Notes under the pieces: model-generated
Told to the model about the DNA's origin: nothing
What the model saw: the letters and a program-made list of their open reading frames with translations, nothing else
Databases searched by the model: none
NCBI RefSeq assembly: GCF_014898055.3
Contig: NW_023602073.1
Span: 20,197,784-20,261,783, forward strand
Length of the DNA: 64,000 nt
Direction: 5' to 3'
DNA from: Talpa occidentalis
Taxonomy: Eukaryota > Chordata > Mammalia > Eulipotyphla > Talpidae
Shown here: positions 52,823 to 61,625 of the stretch, one piece after another
How the letters are laid out: each line of letters starts with the position of its first letter
How positions within the stretch are numbered: the stretch's first letter is position 1
Translations under genes and position numbers: made by a program

Positions 52823-53746
52823 ATGGCTAATTTCACTATGAGTGGGTTTATTCTGATGGGATTTTCTGCCAAGCCTGAATTAGAACTCTTCCTTGCTTCT
52901 CTGTTCTTAGTCTTATACATGGTGGCGGTAACTGGCAATATCCTCATTATCACCACAACTTCCATGGACAATAGTCTCCAGTCACCCATGTATTTTTTCC
53001 TGAAACATCTCTCCTTTCTGGATCTGTGCTACATTTCCGTGACTGTGCCAAGGTCCATTTATACATCTTTCATACACAGTGGCTACATTTCCCTTGGGGA
53101 ATGCATGATGCAGTGTTTTGCTTTCACTCTCTGTGCTGAGGCTGAGCTGTCCATGCTTACAATGATGTCCTATGATCGCTACGTGGCCATCTGCCTTCCA
53201 CTGCACTATGAAATCATCATGGATGTCCGTACCTGTGTTCTAGGAGTCTTGAGTGTCTGGATGAGTGGCATCATTTCTGGAACCATGCACACAGCTGCCA
53301 TTTTCTCCATGCACTTCTGTGGTTCCCATATTATTCACCAGTTCTTCTGTGACATCCCCCAGCTCCTAAAAATCTCTTGTTCTAATGAGTTTATCAGCGA
53401 TATTGGAGTCAGTGCCTTCCTGTCTTTTGTCGCATTTCTTTGTGTCGCCTTTATTGGCCATTCCTACACCAAGATATTCTCTACTGTGCTGAGGATGCCA
53501 TCTGCTGAGGGCAGAGCTAAGGCCTTTTCCACTTGCCTTCCCCACCTCGCTGTGGTCATTTTATTTATTTCAACAAGCATCTTTGAGTTTCTCAAGCCAC
53601 CTTCTGACTCTTCAAGTGCACTGGACATTTTGCTCACTATTATGTACACAGTTGTGCCCCCAACATTCAGCCCAATGATTTACAGCCTGCGAAATCAAGC
53701 TATGAAGGCAGCTCTAAGAAAGGTTTTCCAAAAAGTACAAGCCTGA
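52823..53746 (+). CDS. Olfactory receptor, OR14-like, intact (copy 4)
   Basis: Class II odorant receptor of the OR14-like type: a seven-helix GPCR that signals through G-olf in olfactory neurons (family knowledge). 307 codons. I use the ATG at 52,823 (MANFTMSG), not the in-frame ATG 17 codons upstream, because that extension is absent from the other copies and lies across an acceptor-like 'cttgcag'. N-glycosylation site N3-F-T5; TGN at 37-39; PMYFFL in TM2 at 55-60; C94 pairs with outer loop 2 (C166, C176, C186 present); MSYDRYVAIC at 115-124; SY at 214-215; KAFSTCLPHLAVV at 233-245. TM7 reads PTFSPMIYSLRN at 280-291, so the NPxxY asparagine is serine (S283). Stop TGA at 53,744-53,746. The ligand cannot be inferred. 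It is the only complete gene in the window. Confidence 0.95.
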   Translation: MANFTMSGFILMGFSAKPELELFLASLFLVLYMVAVTGNILIITTTSMDNSLQSPMYFFLKHLSFLDLCYISVTVPRSIYTSFIHSGYISLGECMMQCFAFTLCAEAELSMLTMMSYDRYVAICLPLHYEIIMDVRTCVLGVLSVWMSGIISGTMHTAAIFSMHFCGSHIIHQFFCDIPQLLKISCSNEFISDIGVSAFLSFVAFLCVAFIGHSYTKIFSTVLRMPSAEGRAKAFSTCLPHLAVVILFISTSIFEFLKPPSDSSSALDILLTIMYTVVPPTFSPMIYSLRNQAMKAALRKVFQKVQA

Positions 53747-54918
53747 ATCTTTTGTTGAGGCCCAACTGTAAAGTCTAGTTGAGAGAGATGTTGAATATTT
53801 ATTGGGAAAACTATTGGCTTATATAAGTCCAGACAAGTGAAAATTGAGTTTATGAAATAATTAAGACTGAGGACTCTAGTCTTGAAACAACTCTAGATAG
53901 TTCTGAAAATTCTGCCTGAACTTAGAACTCTCAAGAGATTTTATCTAAATTATAAGGAAATTTTTAAAAATACAGACAGGGGCCTATCTTATGCATTTAT
54001 GTGATGTCTTCTTGAAGAAAACAGAGTACGAAGCACGTTGTTAAGATTTTCCCCATTTAATGTTCCATCTATAGGAGCTGGGAAATTTAGCCCTGCCATA
54101 AAGATGAAGGTTTTTCTCAAGTTACTGATTTTTCAGAGGCAGCAGTATCTAAAATGCTTTTTTCACAAAAAACAAACAAACAAACAAAAAAACTGGAAAC
54201 ACTTTTCCTGGGCAGTTTTGGTCGGTACTATCCCCAGCTGCATCTTTACTTTTGATTTATGCACTTTTGTGGGATAACGGGATGTGGAACCCACTAGTGT
54301 AAGCAATTTGGTTAACTAAACATCATACAGTGAAGCACAAATAAAACTAACAGGAAGTGTGCATAAGGGAAGTTGTCATATTAGAGTTTTGTCATAACTG
54401 AGTAACAGCAATATTCACACAATAGCTCTATAAACATTACTCCTCCAATGCAATAGAATGACCAGACTCTCAGCACCCATTGGCTCATTTAAGACTCTGA
54501 AGCTCACAGGCCTCCTTGAGCCATGTGCTGAGGTCACTCTGCAAATATCTCATTATGCCATTTCTTTGCCTCTATAAAGTTGTAATGGTTCAATTGCCAC
54601 ACATGTGGGAGGCATGTTTAAATAGCAATAATCTGTGAGTGCTGCAGAAATACATGTTATTAAATGTTAAAAGGATATAAAGAGAAAAATAGAAATATTA
54701 TTAATAGACTCCTCTGCTAACAGAACTAAATATATAAAAGGATAAAGAGTAAATATATGAATATAATGTGTAGTGATAAGAATTTATGAATGAATGCATG
54801 CATTAATCATCACATCACAGAAGGAAAGACAGAATTAGTGAACTGAAAGTTAATTTTTCAAATGAAAAATGAGCATTTACACCAAAGGAGCAAATGAAGC
54901 AGTGGTAAAACTTCATGA
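53747..54918. repeat. Blocks A and B (unit 4)
   Basis: Aligns with 25,614-26,090 and 26,740-27,600, without the LTR-like repeat found at 26,099. A (CAAA)n patch lies at 54,168-54,190. No gene. Confidence 0.7.
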
Positions 54919-54933
54919 GAAAGTACCTGAATA

Positions 54934-55205
54934 GGACCTCCCTGGTGGCACAAGGGGTTAAGATGCAATCTATGAAGCTATCCTCAGTCTCTGCAGCACG
55001 AGTTCAATCCCTGGCCGGCCAGGGAGCAACACACATGACACAGCAGACCTCTCCTGACTCTCCCACTGCTTCCCTTGGCAGTGTATTTCTGTAGAGCTGC
55101 CTGTTCTGTTCCCGGCTCTGTTTCAGGTGAATCCTCTCACTCCCCACTCCTCTGGCCTGTGCCCCAGTTCTTGTATGCATACATAAATAAATCTTAAAAA
55201 AAAAA
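54934..55205 (+). mobile_element. tRNA-derived SINE, sense (older subtype, TSD-flanked)
   Basis: Repeat GAAAGTACCTGAATA at 54,919-54,933 and GAAAGTAACTGAATA at 55,206-55,220 (one mismatch). The equivalent site at 27,512 ('gagaaagtgattcaatc') is empty. Confidence 0.93.
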
Positions 55206-55220
55206 GAAAGTAACTGAATA

Positions 55221-56003
55221 AAAATGATAGAAAAGGAGATTCTATCATTGACTTAATAAAAGTTCGCAAACATCATTTGATGATTTTCCATGCTTTGAAG
55301 GCATGGACAAGAGACAATATTTATAAAATAATTTTTCTGTTTCTTTGCCAGAATTTCTGTAGCTATAAATATTTAGTTTTGAGTAACAAATATTGGCCAA
55401 TATGTGTAAATAAATCCCCCAGTGCAACACTGATTGAAGTTTAAAGTGATAAAAACATATTAATAATTACAGTAAAGGCTTTACCCTTTCTCATTTGCTT
55501 TCACTAATTAATATTAAGATTCTTTTTGCATAGGGTAGATATTGTGGTTTGTTATATTCAAAGTGCTATCCAGGAGATTCCATATCTTTAGGTGAGAAGT
55601 AGTTTCCCCAAGGAATTTCAGTGCAATTCACTTTTTGCTAATGAATGTCACCTGAGTTGTGAAATGATGGTACAGGTATGGGAGATGCTAATCTGTTCAA
55701 TTGATGTGTGTTCATGTGCATAATACCAAACTCTAAAATGCTGTAGTCTCACAGTACCTTATTATATTATGGGCTCTATGTTTTCCAACTATTTTCTTAC
55801 AGATATTCTAGGCTTCACTGTGTTCTTTCTGTATTCAGACAAACTTTAAAATCAGTTTTCCAATTTCCAAACATTCCAGCTGAGATTTTGATAGGAATTA
55901 CATTCAATCCATACATAAGACAGAAAAATTAAAGATCATGTCTTCCAATCCATGACCATGATGCACTTTGCATTTGTTTAAATCTGTCAAATTTTCTCTA
56001 TAT

Positions 56004-56006
<3 letters not shown>
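55221..56006. repeat. Blocks B end, C and D (unit 4)
   Basis: 55,240-55,330 matches 27,555-27,620; 55,330-55,600 matches 34,150-34,400; 55,620-56,000 matches 35,030 and 18,950. It is uninterrupted across the spot where the full-length L1 sits in unit 2, so it serves as the empty site. Confidence 0.7.

Positions 56007-56038
<32 letters not shown>
56007..56038. repeat. (AT)n microsatellite
   Basis: About 16 AT units without interruption. Confidence 0.92.
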
Positions 56039-56040
<2 letters not shown>

Positions 56041-57032
56041 TTTAAATGTTTTGTACATTTTTTAAATACATGACTCCTTTTCTTTACGAAAATAATTTTG
56101 CTTTTCAACATTATGTTAGTTTCAGGTATGTGCAATTAAAAATAAATTTGTGTTTATATTGCATTAAATTCACTACTAAAGCTCTTGCTCTTCCTTTCCC
56201 ATAAAATTGACATGTTTATCTGATAAACTCTGTTTCTACTCACTGGTAGCTACTAATGAGACCAAAAGTTTATTTTTGTATTATTTGGCTCATCTCTTTG
56301 TTTGGCATCTCTATATAGCACAAGTGAGTGAAATCCTACTTATTAGTCTTTGTATAAGTGTGTCATTGAGCATAATACCCCAGGGCCATCCATGCTATTG
56401 CAAATGGCTGATTTCAGCCATGGGACACTTGAGTAGTATTCCACTGTGTATATGAGCCACATCTTCTGTAACTGATTATCTTTCCCAGGATACTTAGGTT
56501 GTTTCTAGCTTTGGCTATTGTTGCTAATACTTCAATAAACAGTGGTATATGTATTTATTTGATGTAATGATTTTGTATTTTTTAATATATACACAGAAAT
56601 GGAATTACTTTAATTTCTGTTTTTAATATTTTTTTTCTTATTGAGGTAACAGTGATTTGCACACTGTATATGATTCAGGGGGACAAGCTCACACCCCCAT
56701 CTGATGTATACAATCATCCTACACTCAACATCATAGCACTTTGTGTATATAGGTAATTTTAAAGCACTGTTCTGTTGTTTCCATACCTTGGCTACTGTAA
56801 ATTAGACTTCAATTAACATAGGTTGCATATATTTCTTCAAATTAGAGATTTTGGAGTCCCTGTGTAGATACCTAGGCATAGAATTGCTGAGTCATATAGT
56901 AGATCTGTATTTCATATTTGAGGAATCTGCAATATTTTCCCATAGCATGGACTAGCCTGTATCTTTACCAACAGTGCACAGGGGTTTATTTTTTCCTTAT
57001 CTTCATCAATATTTGCTGTATATATTGTTTTT
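56039..57032 (-). mobile_element. Block E: old L1 3' ends, antisense (unit 4)
   Basis: 56,140-56,500 matches 19,520-19,900 and 47,790. 56,640-57,000 is another old antisense 3' end ('tattgaggtaacagtgatttgc', 'ctgagtcatatagtagatctg', 'aggaatctgcaatattttccc'), shared in part with 11,340-11,590. No gene. Confidence 0.55.
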
Positions 57033-57299
57033 ATTTTTAAGATCTATTTATTTATGCATACAAGAACTGGGGAACAGTCCGGAGGTATGGGGTGTGGTGA
57101 GAGGATTCACCAAAGACAGAGTGGGGAGCAGAACAGGCAGATTGGGTGAAATACACTGCTGAGGGGAGCAATGGGCGAGTCAGGAGAGGTCTGCTGCGCC
57201 ATGTAGGTAGCTCTCTGGCCAGGGACGAACTTGAGCTATAGTGGCTGCTGATACCTTCATAGGTTGCGTCTTTACCCTTTGCAGCACCAGGGAGGGCCC
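57033..57299 (-). mobile_element. tRNA-derived SINE, antisense (older subtype)
   Basis: Tail with 'gcatacaagaactggggaacag'; head at 57,299. Short flanking repeat TGTTTTT on both sides. The 62-codon frame running in from 56,974 is not a gene. Confidence 0.87.
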
Positions 57300-58260
57300 T
57301 GTTTTTCTTTTTTAATATGGACCACTGTTACTGCAGTGAGGTGGTATTCATAGTTCTGATTTGCATTTCCCTGTTGCTAAGTTATTTTGATAAATTTTTC
57401 AAGTGCCTTTTGATAATCTATATGTCTTCTTTGAGAATTGTCTCTAGTTCTTTTGCTCATTTGTTTATTTGTTTCCTTTGATTTATTTGTTTCCTTTTGA
57501 TTTATTTGTTTCCTTTTTGTTGATTTTTTGAGTTATTTGGAGAGTTCTTGTGAGATGTATAATGTGAATTATTTTCTCCCATTCGATATGGTGTCATTTT
57601 GTTTTTATGAAGCAAGAAACATAGAAAGAAACAAAGAAAAACAGTCAGAAAACAACTCTCAAGGTAGCATTAATGTCTACATTTTAATTATAACTTAAAG
57701 TATAAATAAATTGAATTCTCTCAAAAACAACATAGTTAACACTATGTTGAAAATTCTAAACAATTCTAGACAAGACCCAACTCAAAAGAACAGACTTCTG
57801 ATGATAAGATGACCAGGTTGGGGAATCCAATGGCAAGATGGTGATTATGGTTAATAATACCTAACTACATACTTCAAAGTTGTTAAAAATAAGAAAAATG
57901 TTCTTATGACAAAACAGATATAGAAATTATGTGACATGATTCATTTATTAGCTAATACTACATTACCTAATACTACTAGATTATCATTTTATAAATTATC
58001 TGTGGCAAATCAAAACATTATATATCTTAAATGTGTACAAAGTTCTATGACAATTGAACTTTGTCAATAAATTTGGAATAAACCCAGGCCTGAGTACTTC
58101 CTGTCTGCAAAGCACATACTTCAGCTTTAGGAACTCTCATAGTATGAAGTGAAAAGGATGGAAAACAATATTCCATGCAAATGGAAAATAGAAGACAACA
58201 GGATAGTGACTCCTACATCAGATCAAAGAGGCATTAAGCAAAAACTTTAAAAGAGAAAAA
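57300..58260. mobile_element. Ancient L1 tract, shared with 12.7-13.6 kb
   Basis: 57,310-57,600 is antisense old L1 text including three tandem copies of an about 20-base T-rich unit ('tttgatttatttgtttcc', 57,465-57,518). 57,600-58,260 aligns with 12,865-13,560. The younger 547-bp L1 found at 13,991 is not here. Confidence 0.6.
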
Positions 58261-58895
58261 AAAACCCTTTTTTTTACATAATGATAAAACTTTTTACAAA
58301 ATGGTTATTTGAAAATACAAACAAAATTGAAAACCATTTATCCAGACTAACAAAAAGAACTTACTTAAGTAAAATCAGAATGGTAGAGGAGACATTACAA
58401 CACATGCCACCAAGAAAAAGGATCATAAGAGACTAATATGAACATTGAAATGACAACAAATTTAATAACCTTTTGGAATTGACACTTTCTATAACCATAC
58501 AAGATATGAAGTCTAAATTATAAAGAATAATTTTAAATGAACATAGTTTCCTTAACTAATAATCAGATCATAATTAAAATGTTCTCTTCCTATAAAATTA
58601 CATTCTCTAAATGGTAGATTGTTTCAAGTATCCTGCTAACTAATTTGCTCTTTTCCAAAAATATGCACAAACTTGCTTTTGCTACATACATGTTTTAAAC
58701 TTATATATTTATATAATTTATGTATTATCATATTTTTATTTTATTATTTTTATAGAAGTAATGTTTATTTACAACACTGTGCATGATTCAGACTTCTTCA
58801 GATGTATAGTATCAGTAGATGACTGTCTCTATAATTAAAACAACTATTTTAATTTTAAAAGTCAACTAGTTTTTTAGTACAAAAATTATATTTTA
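58261..58895. repeat. Ancient L1 remnant, then blocks H and I (unit 4)
   Basis: 58,300-58,500 matches 14,770-14,960. From about 58,530 it switches to block H/I text close to 41,695-42,080. The switch marks a deletion or recombination joint relative to units 2 and 3. Confidence 0.6.
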
Positions 58896-59224
58896 TTTTA
58901 TTTTATTATTATTATTTTTTTATAGAGGCATGTTCATTTATTTATTTATTTGTTTGTTTGTTTGGTTGGTTTTTATACATGCACTGGGTACAGTCAGAAG
59001 CGTGGGAGGGTGAGAGAATTCACCAGAGCCAGAGCGGGGAGCAGAGCAGGCAGAAGGACCGAAGTACACTGCTGAGGGGAGCAGCGGGCGGCAGGAGAGG
59101 TCTGCGAGCCATGTGGGACCCTCCTCCGGTGGCCAGGGAGCAGCCGGGGATTGAACCGGCGCCGCAGAGGCTGCGGGCAGCTTCGCAACCCAGCGCTCAA
59201 CCGCTGCACCAACCAGGAGACCCC
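58896..59224 (-). mobile_element. tRNA-derived SINE, antisense (young subtype, TSD-flanked)
   Basis: Exact 15-bp repeat AAAAATTATATTTTA at 58,881-58,895 and 59,225-59,239. Near-consensus body; the (TTTA)/(TTTG) tail is the mirror of that at 21,949-21,975. The paralogous site at 42,068 is empty. Confidence 0.95.
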
Positions 59225-59653
59225 AAAAATTATATTTTATATTGTTTTAGTTGCTCTTTGTACTCAGAATGAGTGTAAATGATATTTTCATGTGTATATT
59301 AGTTATATTTTTTAATAAAAATGCACTTGGGGCTGGTCTGTTCTTACTCATTTCCATAGGGAACTTAGCATTTTACAGTTCATTTTTTATGATATTTTAT
59401 GTTAAAGATAACAGTTATTTTCATATATGATGATTGCATAGATATTGTCAATTTCATGTTTCATAATTTTATTTGTGAAAATAAATATTTAGTTAGAAGA
59501 AAAAATCATGGGTAATTTTCCTTCTTATATATAAAACAAAGGTATAAAATTGTATTAACAATTCCATTGTGTTTGAATTATTATATATAGAGATAGAATG
59601 ATTAACGAAAAGGAAAAGGTGGCAAAGAAACCTCCATAAATGTGAGTGTATTA
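59225..59653. repeat. Block I (unit 4)
   Basis: Aligns with 42,090-42,520 ('ctcagaatgagtgtaaat', 'aatgattaa-gaaaaggaaaaggt'). No gene. Confidence 0.7.
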
Positions 59654-59889
59654 GGCCTCCCCCGTGGCGCAGCGGTTGAGCACTGGGTTGCGAAGCTGCC
59701 CGCGGCCTCTGCGGCGCCAGTTCAATCCCCCGCTACTCCCCGGCCACCGGAGAAGGGTCCCACATGGAGCACAGACCTCTCCTGCCGCCCGCTGCTCCCC
59801 TCAGCAGTGTACCTCGGTCCTTCTGCCTGCTCTGCTCCCCGCTCTGGCTCTGGTGAATTCTCTCACCCTCCCGCACTTCTGACTGTAAC
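59654..59889 (+). mobile_element. tRNA-derived SINE, sense (young subtype, tail-less)
   Basis: Near-consensus head and body ('ggcctcccccgtggcgcagcg', B box 'agttcaatccccc'). It stops at 'ctgactgtaac' with no A-rich tail; adjacent unit text then resumes. The paralog at 42,505-42,515 has no SINE at that point. Confidence 0.9.
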
Positions 59890-60199
59890 AAAATTATACA
59901 TTTTAAATTTTTCTTATTAATTTATTGTTTAAATACATTTTGTTTCTTTTTTTGAAATGGGTAATATCAAATAATCATCTTCCTCATCTGTTTTCATGAC
60001 TAAGTCAAGACATTTCAAATATTCAACACTAATACTAGTATAGAGAAATACATTCACATTTATGATCTAGTGGTGATTTCTTCAAGTAACTTCATCCTTA
60101 GGTTCACTGAATGGTTAAGTAACAGAAATATCCAATGGTTCCATTTTGTCTTCCAAGCAAATAACACAGAAATGATGTGTGAAGGCCATATGAAGGAAT
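59890..60199 (+). other. 5' flank of OR copy 5
   Basis: Close to 42,880-43,158. The pyrimidine stretch ends 'gtcttccaag', a weaker acceptor-like site than in copy 4. Confidence 0.6.
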
Positions 60200-61127
60200 A
60201 TGGGGAATTTCACTATGAATGGGTTTCTACTGTTGGGATTTTCTGCCACAGCTGAGCTAGAGCTCATCCACGCTTCTCTGTTCTTAGTCTTATATGTGGT
60301 GGCTTTAGCGGGAAATCTTCTCATTATCACTGCAACTTCCATGGACAGTAGTCTCGACTCCCCCATGTATTTCTTCCTGAAACATCTCTCCTTTCTGGAA
60401 CTTTGCTACATTTCCATGACTGTGCCAAGGTCCATGTACAACGCTTTCACACAGAGTGGCTACATTTCCCTCGGGGAATGCATAGTGCAGTGTTTTGCTT
60501 TCATTCTCTTTGCGGTTGCTGAGATGTCCATGCTCACAGTGATGTCCTACGACCGCTACGTGGCCATCTGCCTTCCATCGCGCTATGAAATCATCATGGA
60601 TGTCCGCACCTGTGTTCACGGGTGATAGGCGTCTGGATCAGTGCAGTCCTTACTGGAACCATGCACACAGCTGGCACTTTTTCCATGCACTTCTGTGGTT
60701 CCCAAATCATTCACCAGTTCTTCTGTGACATCCCCCAGCTCCTGAAACTCTCTTGTTCTAATGAGTATATAAAAGAGGTGGGGGTCTCTTGCTTTGTAGC
60801 GATTATGGTCTTTCTTTGTGTTTTCTTAATTGTAATGTCCTACATCCAGATATTCTCTACTGTGCTGAGGATGCCATCTGCTGAGGCAGAGCTAAGGCCT
60901 TTTACACTTGCCTTCCCACCTCGCTGTGGTCATTTTATTTATTTCAACAAGTGTCTTTGAGTTTCTCAAGCCACCTTCTGACTCTTCAAGTGCATTGGAC
61001 ATTTTGCTCACTATTATGTTCACAGTCGTGCCTCCAACGCTCAACCAATGATCTATAGCCTGAGAAATCAAGCCATAATGGCAGCCATAAGGAAGGTTTT
61101 CAAAGGAGAAAATCTAACCTCTTTGTT
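60200..61127 (+). pseudogene. Olfactory receptor, OR14-like, with five single-base deletions (copy 5)
   Basis: Class II odorant receptor starting MGNFTMNGFLLLGFSATAE, closest to copy 3. It has an intact MSYDRYVAIC motif and LPSRYEIIMDVRTCVHG. The frame breaks near 60,618-60,622 (one base short of the 'cacggagtgat' seen in copy 2). It then runs 60,622-60,960 through outer loop 2 and TM5 (HFCGSQIIHQFFCDIPQLLKLSCS). More one-base losses lie near 60,886 (GG for GGG), 60,917 (CCC for CCCC), 61,046 (CC for CCC) and 61,101 (C for CC). Between the indels the sequence is well preserved and I see no nonsense codon that is not caused by a shift. The end is uncertain because the last shift falls in the C-terminal tail. 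Either a recent pseudogene or a run-length-error region. Confidence 0.88.
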
Positions 61128-61322
61128 GAGGACATTCTGTTCATTTTTTGGGGGTGAGAAGTTCAAAATATATTGGGAAAACTCTTGGCTTAAATAAATT
61201 GTGATGAAAGAAATTAAATAAGTTTATGAAAGAATTAAGATTGAGGACAGCATAGCAACAATCACTAGATAGCTCTGGAAAAGCTGCACAAACTTTGAGT
61301 TTCTTTTTATATATTATATATA

Positions 61323-61353
<31 letters not shown>

Positions 61354-61360
61354 ATATATA
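61128..61360. repeat. 3' flank of OR copy 5 (block A) with (AT)n
   Basis: Matches 44,084-44,290. An AT/TATAGA microsatellite occupies about 61,305-61,362, just before the L1 3' end. Confidence 0.7.
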
Positions 61361-61625
61361 TTATATGATCCTCTTTTTTGTACAATGTATGCTTTCTCCT
61401 CTCAGGTGCAGTCCCTGTAAAAGACCCACCACCAATTCACCTGTGACCATCACCATAGTCCATTGCGCTCTTCCCACATTTGTTTTGATATCTTTCCCTC
61501 CCCCTACCCTGCAGAATGTCTCTGATTTATAACTGTCTGTTGATTATGATTTTTAATTCATCATAATTTTTTTCCTGATCACTTTTATGGTTTATCTACA
61601 TTCCTCCTATAACTGGCTTCTTAAT
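61361..61625 (-). mobile_element. Older L1 3' end, antisense
   Basis: Same variant as 34.4 and 48.1 kb ('ctctcaggtgcagtccctg', 'aatgtctctgatttataactg'). It interrupts block A, which resumes at 61,626 ('aggactttatataatttgcaaggg'). Confidence 0.8.
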
